Source of the DNA: Prevotella sp.
Lineage (GTDB): Bacteria; Bacteroidota; Bacteroidia; Bacteroidales; Bacteroidaceae
DNA length: 38,380 bases
Assembly (NCBI GenBank): GCA_017618275.1
Contig: JAFZUS010000197.1
Span: 1-38,380 of the forward strand
Reading direction: 5' to 3'
Shown here: positions 16,133 to 22,516 of the stretch, one piece after another
How positions within the stretch are numbered: position 1 is the first letter of the stretch
Layout: every line of letters starts with the position of its first letter
Notes under the pieces: generated by a model
What the model saw: the letters and a program-made list of their open reading frames with translations, nothing else
What the model was told of the DNA's origin: nothing
The model's database searches: none
Program-made: the position numbers and the translations under genes

Positions 16133-16798
16133 ATGGAATCATACACAAAAGGTAAAATACTAAGAAAAGCCGTCGTTTGGAAAGACCTCTACATCTATCG
16201 CAAGAGCGATACCATCTATCAGTTGACAGTGGTGTTCTGCAAGCGTTTTCTCCCTCTTCATGGTGATCGCACCGTGGATCAAATGGTGCAAGCCGCACGC
16301 TCTGGCAAGCAAAACATCGTGGAAGGCAGCGAAGACGGGCAGACCAGTTCTGAGATGGAGATCAAACTGCTGAACGTGGCTCGGGGAAGTCTCCAAGAAC
16401 TGCGGGCCGATTATCAAGACTATCTAAACACCCATCACCTTTCGTTATGGGCAGCCGACAGCGAACGCCAACAGCGACTTCGTGATTTCTGCCACACGCA
16501 TAATGACTATGATACATACGCCCCGTTGGTATCAAAGATGAACGATGAAGAGATGGCTAACCTGCTACTCACCCTCTGCCACCAGACGGATAGGATGATG
16601 TGCGCCTATATCGAGAAATTGGAACAGCGATTTGTAAAGGAGGGTGGCATCAAGGAGCGCATGCACGCTGCACGCACAGGCTATCGCCAGCAGCAGGACA
16701 CCTATCTGCACTCCCTCGAAGCCGAGAACCAGCACCTAAAAGCCGAGAATGCTGAACTGAAGCGGAGGATAGAAGAACTAGAAGCAAGGAGGGGCTAG
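16133..16798 (+). CDS. Four-helix-bundle protein with C-terminal coiled coil, flanked by CCTAGG arrays
   Basis: 221 residues, no signal peptide. Residues about 20-155 match the four-helix-bundle family related to 23S rRNA intervening-sequence proteins and to the Avd accessory protein of diversity-generating retroelements: MVQAARSGKQNIVEG, then a GSLQELRADYQDYL helix. These bundles are basic and bind nucleic acid in characterised members. Residues about 180-220 form heptads (EAENQHLKAENAELKRRIEELEA), a coiled coil likely for oligomerisation; I recall a 'four helix bundle suffix' domain of this kind but could not check it. The TAG stop codon is itself part of the right repeat array. The gene and its arrays fit exactly between two convergent genes, which suggests one mobile unit. 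A role in binding or spreading the repeats is inference. Confidence 0.85.
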   Translation: MESYTKGKILRKAVVWKDLYIYRKSDTIYQLTVVFCKRFLPLHGDRTVDQMVQAARSGKQNIVEGSEDGQTSSEMEIKLLNVARGSLQELRADYQDYLNTHHLSLWAADSERQQRLRDFCHTHNDYDTYAPLVSKMNDEEMANLLLTLCHQTDRMMCAYIEKLEQRFVKEGGIKERMHAARTGYRQQQDTYLHSLEAENQHLKAENAELKRRIEELEARRG

Positions 16799-16910
16799 GA
16801 GACTAGGGAGGCTAGGCAGCGCTAGGCGATCCTAGGTGGTCCTAGGTGGTCCTAGGCGATCCTAGGTAGTCCTAGGTGAGCCTAGGAGAGCCTAGGATTG
16901 CCTAGGGCCT
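16794..16910. repeat. Right CCTAGG array: about 12 units, 10-bp period
   Basis: CTAGG cores begin at 16795, 16803 and 16812 (8- and 9-bp steps), then every 10 bp from 16812 to 16902. Most units read CCTAGG plus four variable bases. The array begins within the stop codon of the four-helix-bundle gene and ends against the stop codon (16909-16911) of the convergent protease gene. Confidence 0.95.
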
Positions 16911-18102
16911 ATTTCTGATTAAATTGCAGGGGCCAGAGGGCGCGGAGGGTGGTGAGGATGCCGATGGGCAGGCGGAGGGTGAATTCGTATTCCTGATCCT
17001 TCACCCAGCGGTAACTGTTGAACTGATCAAATGTGATGGGCTCGCCATCGACTTTCTCGATGACATAGTCGTGGCGGAAGCCAGCCTGCCAGGCCCTACC
17101 CTGCTCCATCACCATCCCAATCATCGCTTTCCCCTCTTTCTCGACGATGACGACATCCGGGCGGCGATTCGCCACAATACAAGATGTGAGCCCGTCGTAA
17201 GGCTGGAAAACCAATTGCTTGCGGAAAGGATCGATGATCATGGCACCGTATCGGAGCAAGGGAGCCCCAATATGCGAGCCTCCCTGAACCGTATTGCAGT
17301 GTACTTCCTCTAACTTAAAGCCACCCCATTTCAGGCTGTCGAGCGACAACAGCGTAATCTGATGCGAATGTTCGCTGCCGAAATGGCCTATGGCATGACT
17401 GCCGAAGGTGGTGCCCTCTATCTGGCTCTCCACAGAGGGAGCGGAGGCCTGCATCTGCACAAAACTCCTGCTGTTGATAGCATAGAGCAGCGGACTGCCT
17501 GAGTCGAAGAGCACCTCTTCTGTCGTGCCCTCAAACGGGGAGATATTGACATAAGGCACGTGCCACTTCAATCGATTTTTCAAAGCCTCGCCCGCAGCCC
17601 GTCGGAAATAGGCCTTTCGGTCAGTAAGGGTCATCTGCCTCGCCCTTGTGTCGATGCGCGCAGCCAGTCCGCGATGGAAGAGGGCAAAGCCGATAATGCC
17701 GTCCTCGCCCCTGCGCACCACGTTACGCCTCATCCGCTGCACCTTGAAACCGCTGATGGTCAGCGAGTCGAGGGTGATGGGAGGCAACTCCACCGTTGTC
17801 ACCTGACGACTCACGCCAATGGCATCCTCCGACTTGATGAATCCCAGTTCCTTAAGACCAGGCAACTCCACATCGTCGTAGATCACGCCCTGACTGGCAC
17901 CCGTGTCGAGTTTAAAGCGGTACTGCCTGCCGTTGATGGTGACGGGCAGATAGATTTGGTCGCGCTCCACCTCGATGGGCATTGTCATCACGAAGTTTTT
18001 CCGCGACAACAGAAAATCTGTGTCGTAACGCTTCATTTGCGCCTCGACACAGACACATATCATCAGCAATACTGCTGCGAAAAGAATTCTCTTACTCAGC
18101 AA
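16909..18102 (-). CDS. Secreted retropepsin-like aspartyl protease with PDZ domain
   Basis: 397 residues with an N-terminal signal peptide (about 1-21). There are two aspartyl-protease motifs, LDTGAS (D66) and LFDSGSP (D200), each heading a beta-rich lobe, so one chain may form the whole two-Asp active site. A PDZ domain is at about 305-385 (AGFRHDYVIEKVDGEPI). The role is probably envelope proteolysis; the substrate is unknown. No ATG precedes the signal peptide, and the best start is TTG at 18102, 6 bp after the upstream stop. Starting at a later ATG would remove the signal core. It follows the lipoprotein gene closely, so translational coupling may explain the weak start. Confidence 0.85.
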   Translation of the reverse strand: MLSKRILFAAVLLMICVCVEAQMKRYDTDFLLSRKNFVMTMPIEVERDQIYLPVTINGRQYRFKLDTGASQGVIYDDVELPGLKELGFIKSEDAIGVSRQVTTVELPPITLDSLTISGFKVQRMRRNVVRRGEDGIIGFALFHRGLAARIDTRARQMTLTDRKAYFRRAAGEALKNRLKWHVPYVNISPFEGTTEEVLFDSGSPLLYAINSRSFVQMQASAPSVESQIEGTTFGSHAIGHFGSEHSHQITLLSLDSLKWGGFKLEEVHCNTVQGGSHIGAPLLRYGAMIIDPFRKQLVFQPYDGLTSCIVANRRPDVVIVEKEGKAMIGMVMEQGRAWQAGFRHDYVIEKVDGEPITFDQFNSYRWVKDQEYEFTLRLPIGILTTLRALWPLQFNQK

Positions 18103-18108
18103 TTCCGC

Positions 18109-19056
18109 TTACTTCTTTGTCATCATGAAACGGAAGTCGATACCGCCTCCGAAGTCACCGACGCGGTCATCGCTCATGCCCATCATCTGATACTTCTTAC
18201 CATCCTTTTCGACGATGTAACTGCGCACCTTGTCGGCCTTCAACTGCTCAGCAGTCATCTCCTTGCCGCTGAAGGTATGGTAGCACTTCACGCCCTTAGC
18301 CTCGAACACATCAGCCAGTTTGTTGTGGATAGCATCGAAGTCGCCATCAGCCAACATGTGGTCAGCATAGAATCCGAAACCGATGGAGCCACCTGTGGCA
18401 CTGCTCTGCACGTTGACCACACGCACATTGGGGATGCCGGCCAGGTCTTCTGCCTTGATGCCAAGAGCATCAAACGAACCCGATACATCGGGCTGGTTCT
18501 TGAACTTGTTGAGCGACACGGTGAAGTTGTAGTCAATATACATCTGCTCGTCGTCACCCTCGCCACGCTTCACAATCTCGTAAGCGGGATTAGGCTCATC
18601 GGCATAGTATTCAAAGGACATATCCTTTTCGAAGTCGAAGCCGATACGCAGGCGGATATCCTTGCCCTGTTCGGGCTGATAGAGGAAGATGTCAGAGTCC
18701 CAGGCAGCCTTGTCGATCTTCTCCTGCTGCCAGTCGGCGATGCGGTAGCCCTTTTCCTTGAGCGACTTCACCCAAGCCTGAAGTTCTTCGCGGGTCACAC
18801 CCTTGTAGTACACCCGATAGAGATAAGAGGCTTCTTCGCCTGAGAGTTCGGTGCACACGATATGTCCCTTGGTGGGAATCTCCGTGTAGCCGTACTTGTC
18901 GTAGATGGCTGCAGGCCATTTTCCGTCGACGAGGCCAGAGGCATTGCCTGAGCCACCTTCTGATTCACCACTTGAGCCGCTGCCGCTGCTCTTTCCACCG
19001 CAGGCCGTCAGTGCGAGGGCCGCGATACACATCAATACGATACTTAATTTCTTCAT
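18109..19056 (-). CDS. Lipoprotein of unknown function
   Basis: 315 residues from ATG 19056. Earlier in-frame starts would run through the upstream terminator and lack a signal, so this ATG was chosen. Lipobox ALTAC with C19, followed by a Gly/Ser/Glu linker (about 20-38) and a mixed alpha/beta body with two similar halves in feel: an EELQAWVKSLKEKGYRI segment near 125 and a FDAIHNKLADVFEAKGVKCY segment near 250. I do not recognise the family. It lies between an OmpA-like gene and the aspartyl protease gene on the same strand, so envelope maintenance is a plausible setting. I see no link to xylan. Confidence 0.8.
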   Translation of the reverse strand: MKKLSIVLMCIAALALTACGGKSSGSGSSGESEGGSGNASGLVDGKWPAAIYDKYGYTEIPTKGHIVCTELSGEEASYLYRVYYKGVTREELQAWVKSLKEKGYRIADWQQEKIDKAAWDSDIFLYQPEQGKDIRLRIGFDFEKDMSFEYYADEPNPAYEIVKRGEGDDEQMYIDYNFTVSLNKFKNQPDVSGSFDALGIKAEDLAGIPNVRVVNVQSSATGGSIGFGFYADHMLADGDFDAIHNKLADVFEAKGVKCYHTFSGKEMTAEQLKADKVRSYIVEKDGKKYQMMGMSDDRVGDFGGGIDFRFMMTKK

Positions 19057-19074
19057 AAATGGTTGGTTTAAAAG

Positions 19075-19108
19075 AAAAAGCACAAGGGGTATCCCCCCTG
19101 TGCTTTGA
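19075..19108 (-). terminator. Terminator after the OmpA-like gene
   Basis: The hairpin pairs AAGCACA with TGTGCTT and GGGG with CCCC, with a small mismatch. On the minus strand it is followed by a T-rich run (TTTTTCTTTT). It lies between the OmpA-like stop (19124) and the lipoprotein ATG (19056). Confidence 0.75.
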
Positions 19109-19123
19109 TTAAAATGTATAGAT

Positions 19124-20401
19124 TTACTTCTTGATGAATTCCACGCGGCGGTTCTTGGCGCGACCGGCTTCCGTCTTGTTGTCAGCCACGGGCTCGTGCG
19201 AGCCTTTACCCACGGCACGGAGGTTGAAGCCGTCAACGCCCAGTCCTTCGAGAGCCTTCACCACAGCCTCAGCACGCTGCTGCGACAGGGGGTCATTCAC
19301 AGCGTCAGAGCCCTGGTTGTCGGTATGTCCCTGTACCTCGAAGCGAACGCTCGGGTTCTTCTTCATATACTCAGCCACCTTCTGGATCTCCTCCATCGAC
19401 TCGGGCTTCAGCGTAGCCTTGGCCGTCTCGAAGAGAATGTTGTTGGTAACGAACTTACCGGTCTCGGCGATGGCCTTCTCAACGGCGCTCATATCGGTAG
19501 CATTACGCTCGTAGAGCTCGTTTCCGCCCTTAGCAAAACGGAAGTTTGACATGTAGTTTTTATTGCCATGGAAGCCTCCCCAATCTGCCTGATGAATCTT
19601 TACACGATCGGCAGCCTGACTATTGGGAATGTTGATTACGCGCTTACCGTTGATATATATCTTGATGGCACGCTTGTTGAACGACAAAGCAAAATGGCTC
19701 CAATCATTCTTCTTCATTTCCCAAGTCTTGCCACCGCCAGAATCACGCCAATCGCCAGAAACAGATCTGTAACGGCAGGTCACCTCGAGTTTGTCATAGC
19801 TCTCACCGATTCTGATTTCATACACATTTTCATCATTGCTCTTGTTAAACTCAAATTCGTAGCAGTTGCTGAGCTCCGTCTTAGGGTCATTCATCCAGAA
19901 ATCACATTCCAAAGTGAAGAAATCGGGCAGATAACTGGATTGATTGGTCATCAAAGGCTCGATCCTCGTATTCGGCTCGAAGTGGATACACTTCTTCCCC
20001 TTCATACTAGCCACATCGGTAGAACCATCAATCAGGTCCCACTTAGAAGGGAACTCACCCATCTGCTCGCCCTGAAGATTGTCCTCGAAGAATACTGCGC
20101 TGCCTGGCACGAAGTCGGTCTGCTGATACTCTGCTTCTGTATCTTGCGGACCTTCTTCCTCCTCATCGTCAGCATCGCTATCAGAACTCTTGCTCTTCTT
20201 GCTGGACTTGCTCTTCTTGCCGTCGAGCACTTCGTCCATCGCATCGTCGGTGGTACGCTCCACCTTGCTCTCCACCTTACGCTCTACGGCATTCTCGGCA
20301 GCCCTTACTGCTCTGTCCTTCAACCTATTCAGGAAACCTTGTGCATCAGCATTTACTGCGAATGCAACCATCACCATGAGCATCAAAATCAATCTCTTCA
20401 T
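19124..20401 (-). CDS. OmpA-family protein with LamG-like domain
   Basis: 425 residues. Signal peptide 1-20 (ending ADAQ); a basic amphipathic helix (about 22-58); an acidic and Lys/Ser low-complexity stretch (about 60-90, KSKSSKKSKSSDSDADDEEEE); a concanavalin/LamG-like beta-sandwich (about 100-300); and a C-terminal OmpA peptidoglycan-binding domain (about 316-425, with NNILFETAKATLKPES, QGHTDNQGSD and GRAKNRRVEF). It probably anchors an outer-membrane or periplasmic assembly to peptidoglycan; the sandwich ligand is unknown. It has its own -7 box at 20446-20453 and a terminator after it, so it is likely monocistronic or partly read through into the lipoprotein gene. Confidence 0.9.
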   Translation of the reverse strand: MKRLILMLMVMVAFAVNADAQGFLNRLKDRAVRAAENAVERKVESKVERTTDDAMDEVLDGKKSKSSKKSKSSDSDADDEEEEGPQDTEAEYQQTDFVPGSAVFFEDNLQGEQMGEFPSKWDLIDGSTDVASMKGKKCIHFEPNTRIEPLMTNQSSYLPDFFTLECDFWMNDPKTELSNCYEFEFNKSNDENVYEIRIGESYDKLEVTCRYRSVSGDWRDSGGGKTWEMKKNDWSHFALSFNKRAIKIYINGKRVINIPNSQAADRVKIHQADWGGFHGNKNYMSNFRFAKGGNELYERNATDMSAVEKAIAETGKFVTNNILFETAKATLKPESMEEIQKVAEYMKKNPSVRFEVQGHTDNQGSDAVNDPLSQQRAEAVVKALEGLGVDGFNLRAVGKGSHEPVADNKTEAGRAKNRRVEFIKK

Positions 20402-20445
20402 ACGCTTTGTTGGTTAATTTAATGGTAAAAAGTATATTATCGCGA

Positions 20446-20453
20446 CAAAGATA
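20446..20453 (-). promoter_or_regulatory. -7 box of the OmpA-like gene
   Basis: TATCTTTG on the minus strand, 45 bp upstream of the ATG, matches the Bacteroidota consensus. Confidence 0.6.
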
Positions 20454-20514
20454 CGGCTAAATTCCGAAATAGCCAAACTTTTTATCTTTTTTTTGAAAAA
20501 TACAGGCCTTATAC

Positions 20515-20544
20515 AAAAAAGCCTCGCAGCGGTTTTGCTGCGAG
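20515..20544 (-). terminator. Terminator after the two small beta-barrel genes
   Basis: Perfect 8-bp stem CTCGCAGC (20523-20530) and GCTGCGAG (20537-20544) with a 6-base loop. On the minus strand it runs into a stretch of six T (20515-20520). Confidence 0.85.
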
Positions 20545-20571
20545 ACCCTATTTGATTATACGAAATTCGGA

Positions 20572-21189
20572 TTAGAATACGTAGGCAGCACCAACAGAGA
20601 TAACTGGCCAGTCGGAATCCTTGGTGTACTGATATTTGATTTCTGCGTTGATCTTGATATTCGGTGACACGAAGTACTCAATACCACCACCAACATTGAA
20701 ACCTACGCGGGTCTCTGAACCTGAGACAGAATCATCTGCATATTGAGAATACTGGCTTTTAACCTGTGCCCAATAAGCATCAAAGTCAGACGCAGAACCA
20801 CCTGCTGCAAGCCACTCCTGCTTAACCTGATTCTTGTAATAATCCATGCCCTGTCCTACTGCACCGCCAATATCAGCCTTAACACCAAAGATGGTTAAAC
20901 CGGCGAGGGGATATACGTTCACGCCCTCAGAGACGGGAATTAGATAGTGGGCATTCAGGTTGACATCCCAAGCACTCACATAGTCCTTCTTGAAGAAATA
21001 GGTACCAGAAGCCTCAGCACGGAATTCTTTCATAAAAGCATACTGGAACTTGGCACCTACACCAAAGGTCTTGTAGTTAGAAGAAAAACCATAGGCACCG
21101 TTAACACCAACAGCCATCTGGCCTGGTTCCTGAGCAAATGCGCCGATACTCATAAGTATCAAAGCGGCAATCATCATAATCTTTTTCAT
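20572..21189 (-). CDS. Small outer-membrane beta-barrel protein, paralogue A
   Basis: 205 residues; signal peptide 1-19 (MKKIMMIAALILMSIGAFA) and alternating beta-strand pattern ending in the aromatic VGAAYVF, typical of outer-membrane barrels with about eight strands. A loop (about 112-150, GQGMDYYKNQVKQEW) is longer than in its two neighbours. Closest relatives in the window are the genes at 21223 and 21939. It probably shares a transcript with paralogue B, 33 bp upstream. Function unknown; such proteins are often annotated porin family or outer-membrane beta-barrel. Confidence 0.88.
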   Translation of the reverse strand: MKKIMMIAALILMSIGAFAQEPGQMAVGVNGAYGFSSNYKTFGVGAKFQYAFMKEFRAEASGTYFFKKDYVSAWDVNLNAHYLIPVSEGVNVYPLAGLTIFGVKADIGGAVGQGMDYYKNQVKQEWLAAGGSASDFDAYWAQVKSQYSQYADDSVSGSETRVGFNVGGGIEYFVSPNIKINAEIKYQYTKDSDWPVISVGAAYVF

Positions 21190-21222
21190 ACGCGTCTTGA
21201 CTTGGTGACACTGATGTCTCGA

Positions 21223-21744
21223 TTAGAATACGTAGGCGATACCAACCTGAATGACAGGACCGTCGTACTTCAGTTCAATACCATCCTTGGTTTTCTTGTT
21301 GTACTGATATTTAGCATCGAGGTTTGCCTTCACATTGTCCGTGAAGTAATACTCGATACCAGCACCAGCCTGGAAGCCAAACATAGACTGTTGCTCACTT
21401 AATATATCACCATGTGTGATACCAAGGTTTGCGCCGGCAAGGGGATAAACTTTCACCTTATCAGCAACGGGAATGAGATACTGCAGAGTCAGATCGATAT
21501 CCATCACACCACTCTTGTATTCGGTACCCAGAATGTCGGTCTTCTTGGCAAACCAGTAGTTGTAGGCAGCCTCAGCACGGAAATTCTCAACAAACTCATA
21601 CTGCAACTTTGCGCCAATACCGAATGGATTGTACTCATTGCCATAAAGGGCAACACCAGCGTTAGCACCGATAGCAAACTTTCCCTGAGCAAATGCGCCG
21701 ACGCTCATGAGCATCAAAGCGGCAATCATCATAATTTTTTTCAT
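21223..21744 (-). CDS. Small outer-membrane beta-barrel protein, paralogue B
   Basis: 173 residues, signal peptide nearly identical to that of paralogue A, with about 60 nucleotides at the 5' end almost unchanged, pointing to recent tandem duplication or conversion. It has beta-barrel strands ending VGIAYVF. It is the first gene of a two-gene minus-strand unit behind a -7 box at 21800-21808. Function unknown. Confidence 0.88.
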   Translation of the reverse strand: MKKIMMIAALMLMSVGAFAQGKFAIGANAGVALYGNEYNPFGIGAKLQYEFVENFRAEAAYNYWFAKKTDILGTEYKSGVMDIDLTLQYLIPVADKVKVYPLAGANLGITHGDILSEQQSMFGFQAGAGIEYYFTDNVKANLDAKYQYNKKTKDGIELKYDGPVIQVGIAYVF

Positions 21745-21799
21745 ACGCTTGTTTGTTTAATGTTAATAATAGAATTGTACAATTGTAGTATTTCTAGGT

Positions 21800-21808
21800 G
21801 CAAATATA
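21800..21808 (-). promoter_or_regulatory. -7 box of the beta-barrel pair
   Basis: TATATTTGC on the minus strand, 55 bp before the ATG at 21744. Confidence 0.6.
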
Positions 21809-21867
21809 AACAATTCTATGATATGTACGTTATTTTTCGTCTTTTTTATAAGTTTTTTTAGCAAAAA

Positions 21868-21900
21868 TTTGGAAGTTAAGAGAAAAAAACATATCTTTGC
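21868..21900 (+). promoter_or_regulatory. Full -33/-7 promoter of beta-barrel paralogue C
   Basis: TTTG at 21868-21871 and TATCTTTGC at 21892-21900, separated by 20 bp, match the complete Bacteroidota housekeeping consensus. Confidence 0.75.
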
Positions 21901-21938
21901 AACGTATTAACATTATTAATCACTAAATTGTTACGATT

Positions 21939-22415
21939 ATGAAAAAATTATTTTTTGTAGTTAGTATGATGCTGATGAGTGTTGCTACATTCGCTCAGCA
22001 GGGAACTTGTACCGCTGGTGCTCACGCTTCTTTCTTACTTGAGGACAACAAGAACATTGGTGTCGGCGCATTTGTTGGCTATGAACTAATCGACAACGTT
22101 CGTGGCGTTGCTGAGTTCGACTACTATTTCAAGAAGGATTATACTTCTGCTTGGGAGGTAGATCTCAATGCAGAGTATCTGTTCAGAGTGGCAGATGGCA
22201 AATTTACGATTTATCCTTTGGTAGGTGTTAATCTGTTCGGATATAAATGGGATGTCAGTGGTTACTCTGACAGTGACTCAAAACTGGGCCTGAACATCGG
22301 TGGCGGTGTTGAGTTTAAATTGACTCCGAGCCTGGCTCTGAAGGCTGAGTACAACTACAAGACTCAGTACGACGGCGGCAGTTTCCTGAAGGCTGGTGTT
22401 GTGATTCCGTTCTAA
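21939..22415 (+). CDS. Small outer-membrane beta-barrel protein, paralogue C
   Basis: 158 residues, signal peptide 1-19 (MKKLFFVVSMMLMSVATFA) then beta-barrel strands with the same landmarks as A and B (NVRGVAEFDYYFKKDYTSAWEVDLNAEYL, YPLVGVNLFG, NIGGGVEF) and a terminal AGVVIPF. It is divergent from paralogues A and B. The region from the FKKDY motif onward is closer to A (FFKKDYVSAWDVNLNAHYL) than to B. Function unknown. Confidence 0.88.
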   Translation: MKKLFFVVSMMLMSVATFAQQGTCTAGAHASFLLEDNKNIGVGAFVGYELIDNVRGVAEFDYYFKKDYTSAWEVDLNAEYLFRVADGKFTIYPLVGVNLFGYKWDVSGYSDSDSKLGLNIGGGVEFKLTPSLALKAEYNYKTQYDGGSFLKAGVVIPF

Positions 22416-22498
22416 TAACCCACGCTTATTGGGAAATAACCCTCCCTTATTTGAAAATAACCCTGCCTTATTGTGCAATAAGGCAGGGTTATTGTTTT
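22414..22498. terminator. Three 21-bp tandem repeats ending in a bidirectional terminator
   Basis: AATAACCC...CTTATT units start at 22414, 22435 and 22456, exactly 21 bp apart. The third forms a perfect 17-bp stem, AATAACCCTGCCTTATT (22456-22472), with its inverted copy (22477-22493), loop GTGC, followed by GTTTTG. It serves convergent paralogue C and GH3. The stop codon of paralogue C overlaps the first unit. Confidence 0.85.
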
Positions 22499-22516
22499 GT
22501 AACGTTCGGGTATTAT

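Noticed and set aside
16007-16910. Reading the CCTAGG arrays as a CRISPR array
   Set aside because: The period is 10 bp with a 6-bp core and 4-bp variable part, far too short for repeat and spacer, and no cas genes are present.
17560-18843. 427-codon open frame on the plus strand over the protease and lipoprotein genes
   Set aside because: It spans two clear minus-strand genes and their junction and has no domain of its own; it is a by-product of codon bias.
19057-19236. Longer N-terminus for the lipoprotein at 18109
   Set aside because: It would read through the terminator hairpin and into the OmpA-like gene; the lipobox signal starts at ATG 19056.
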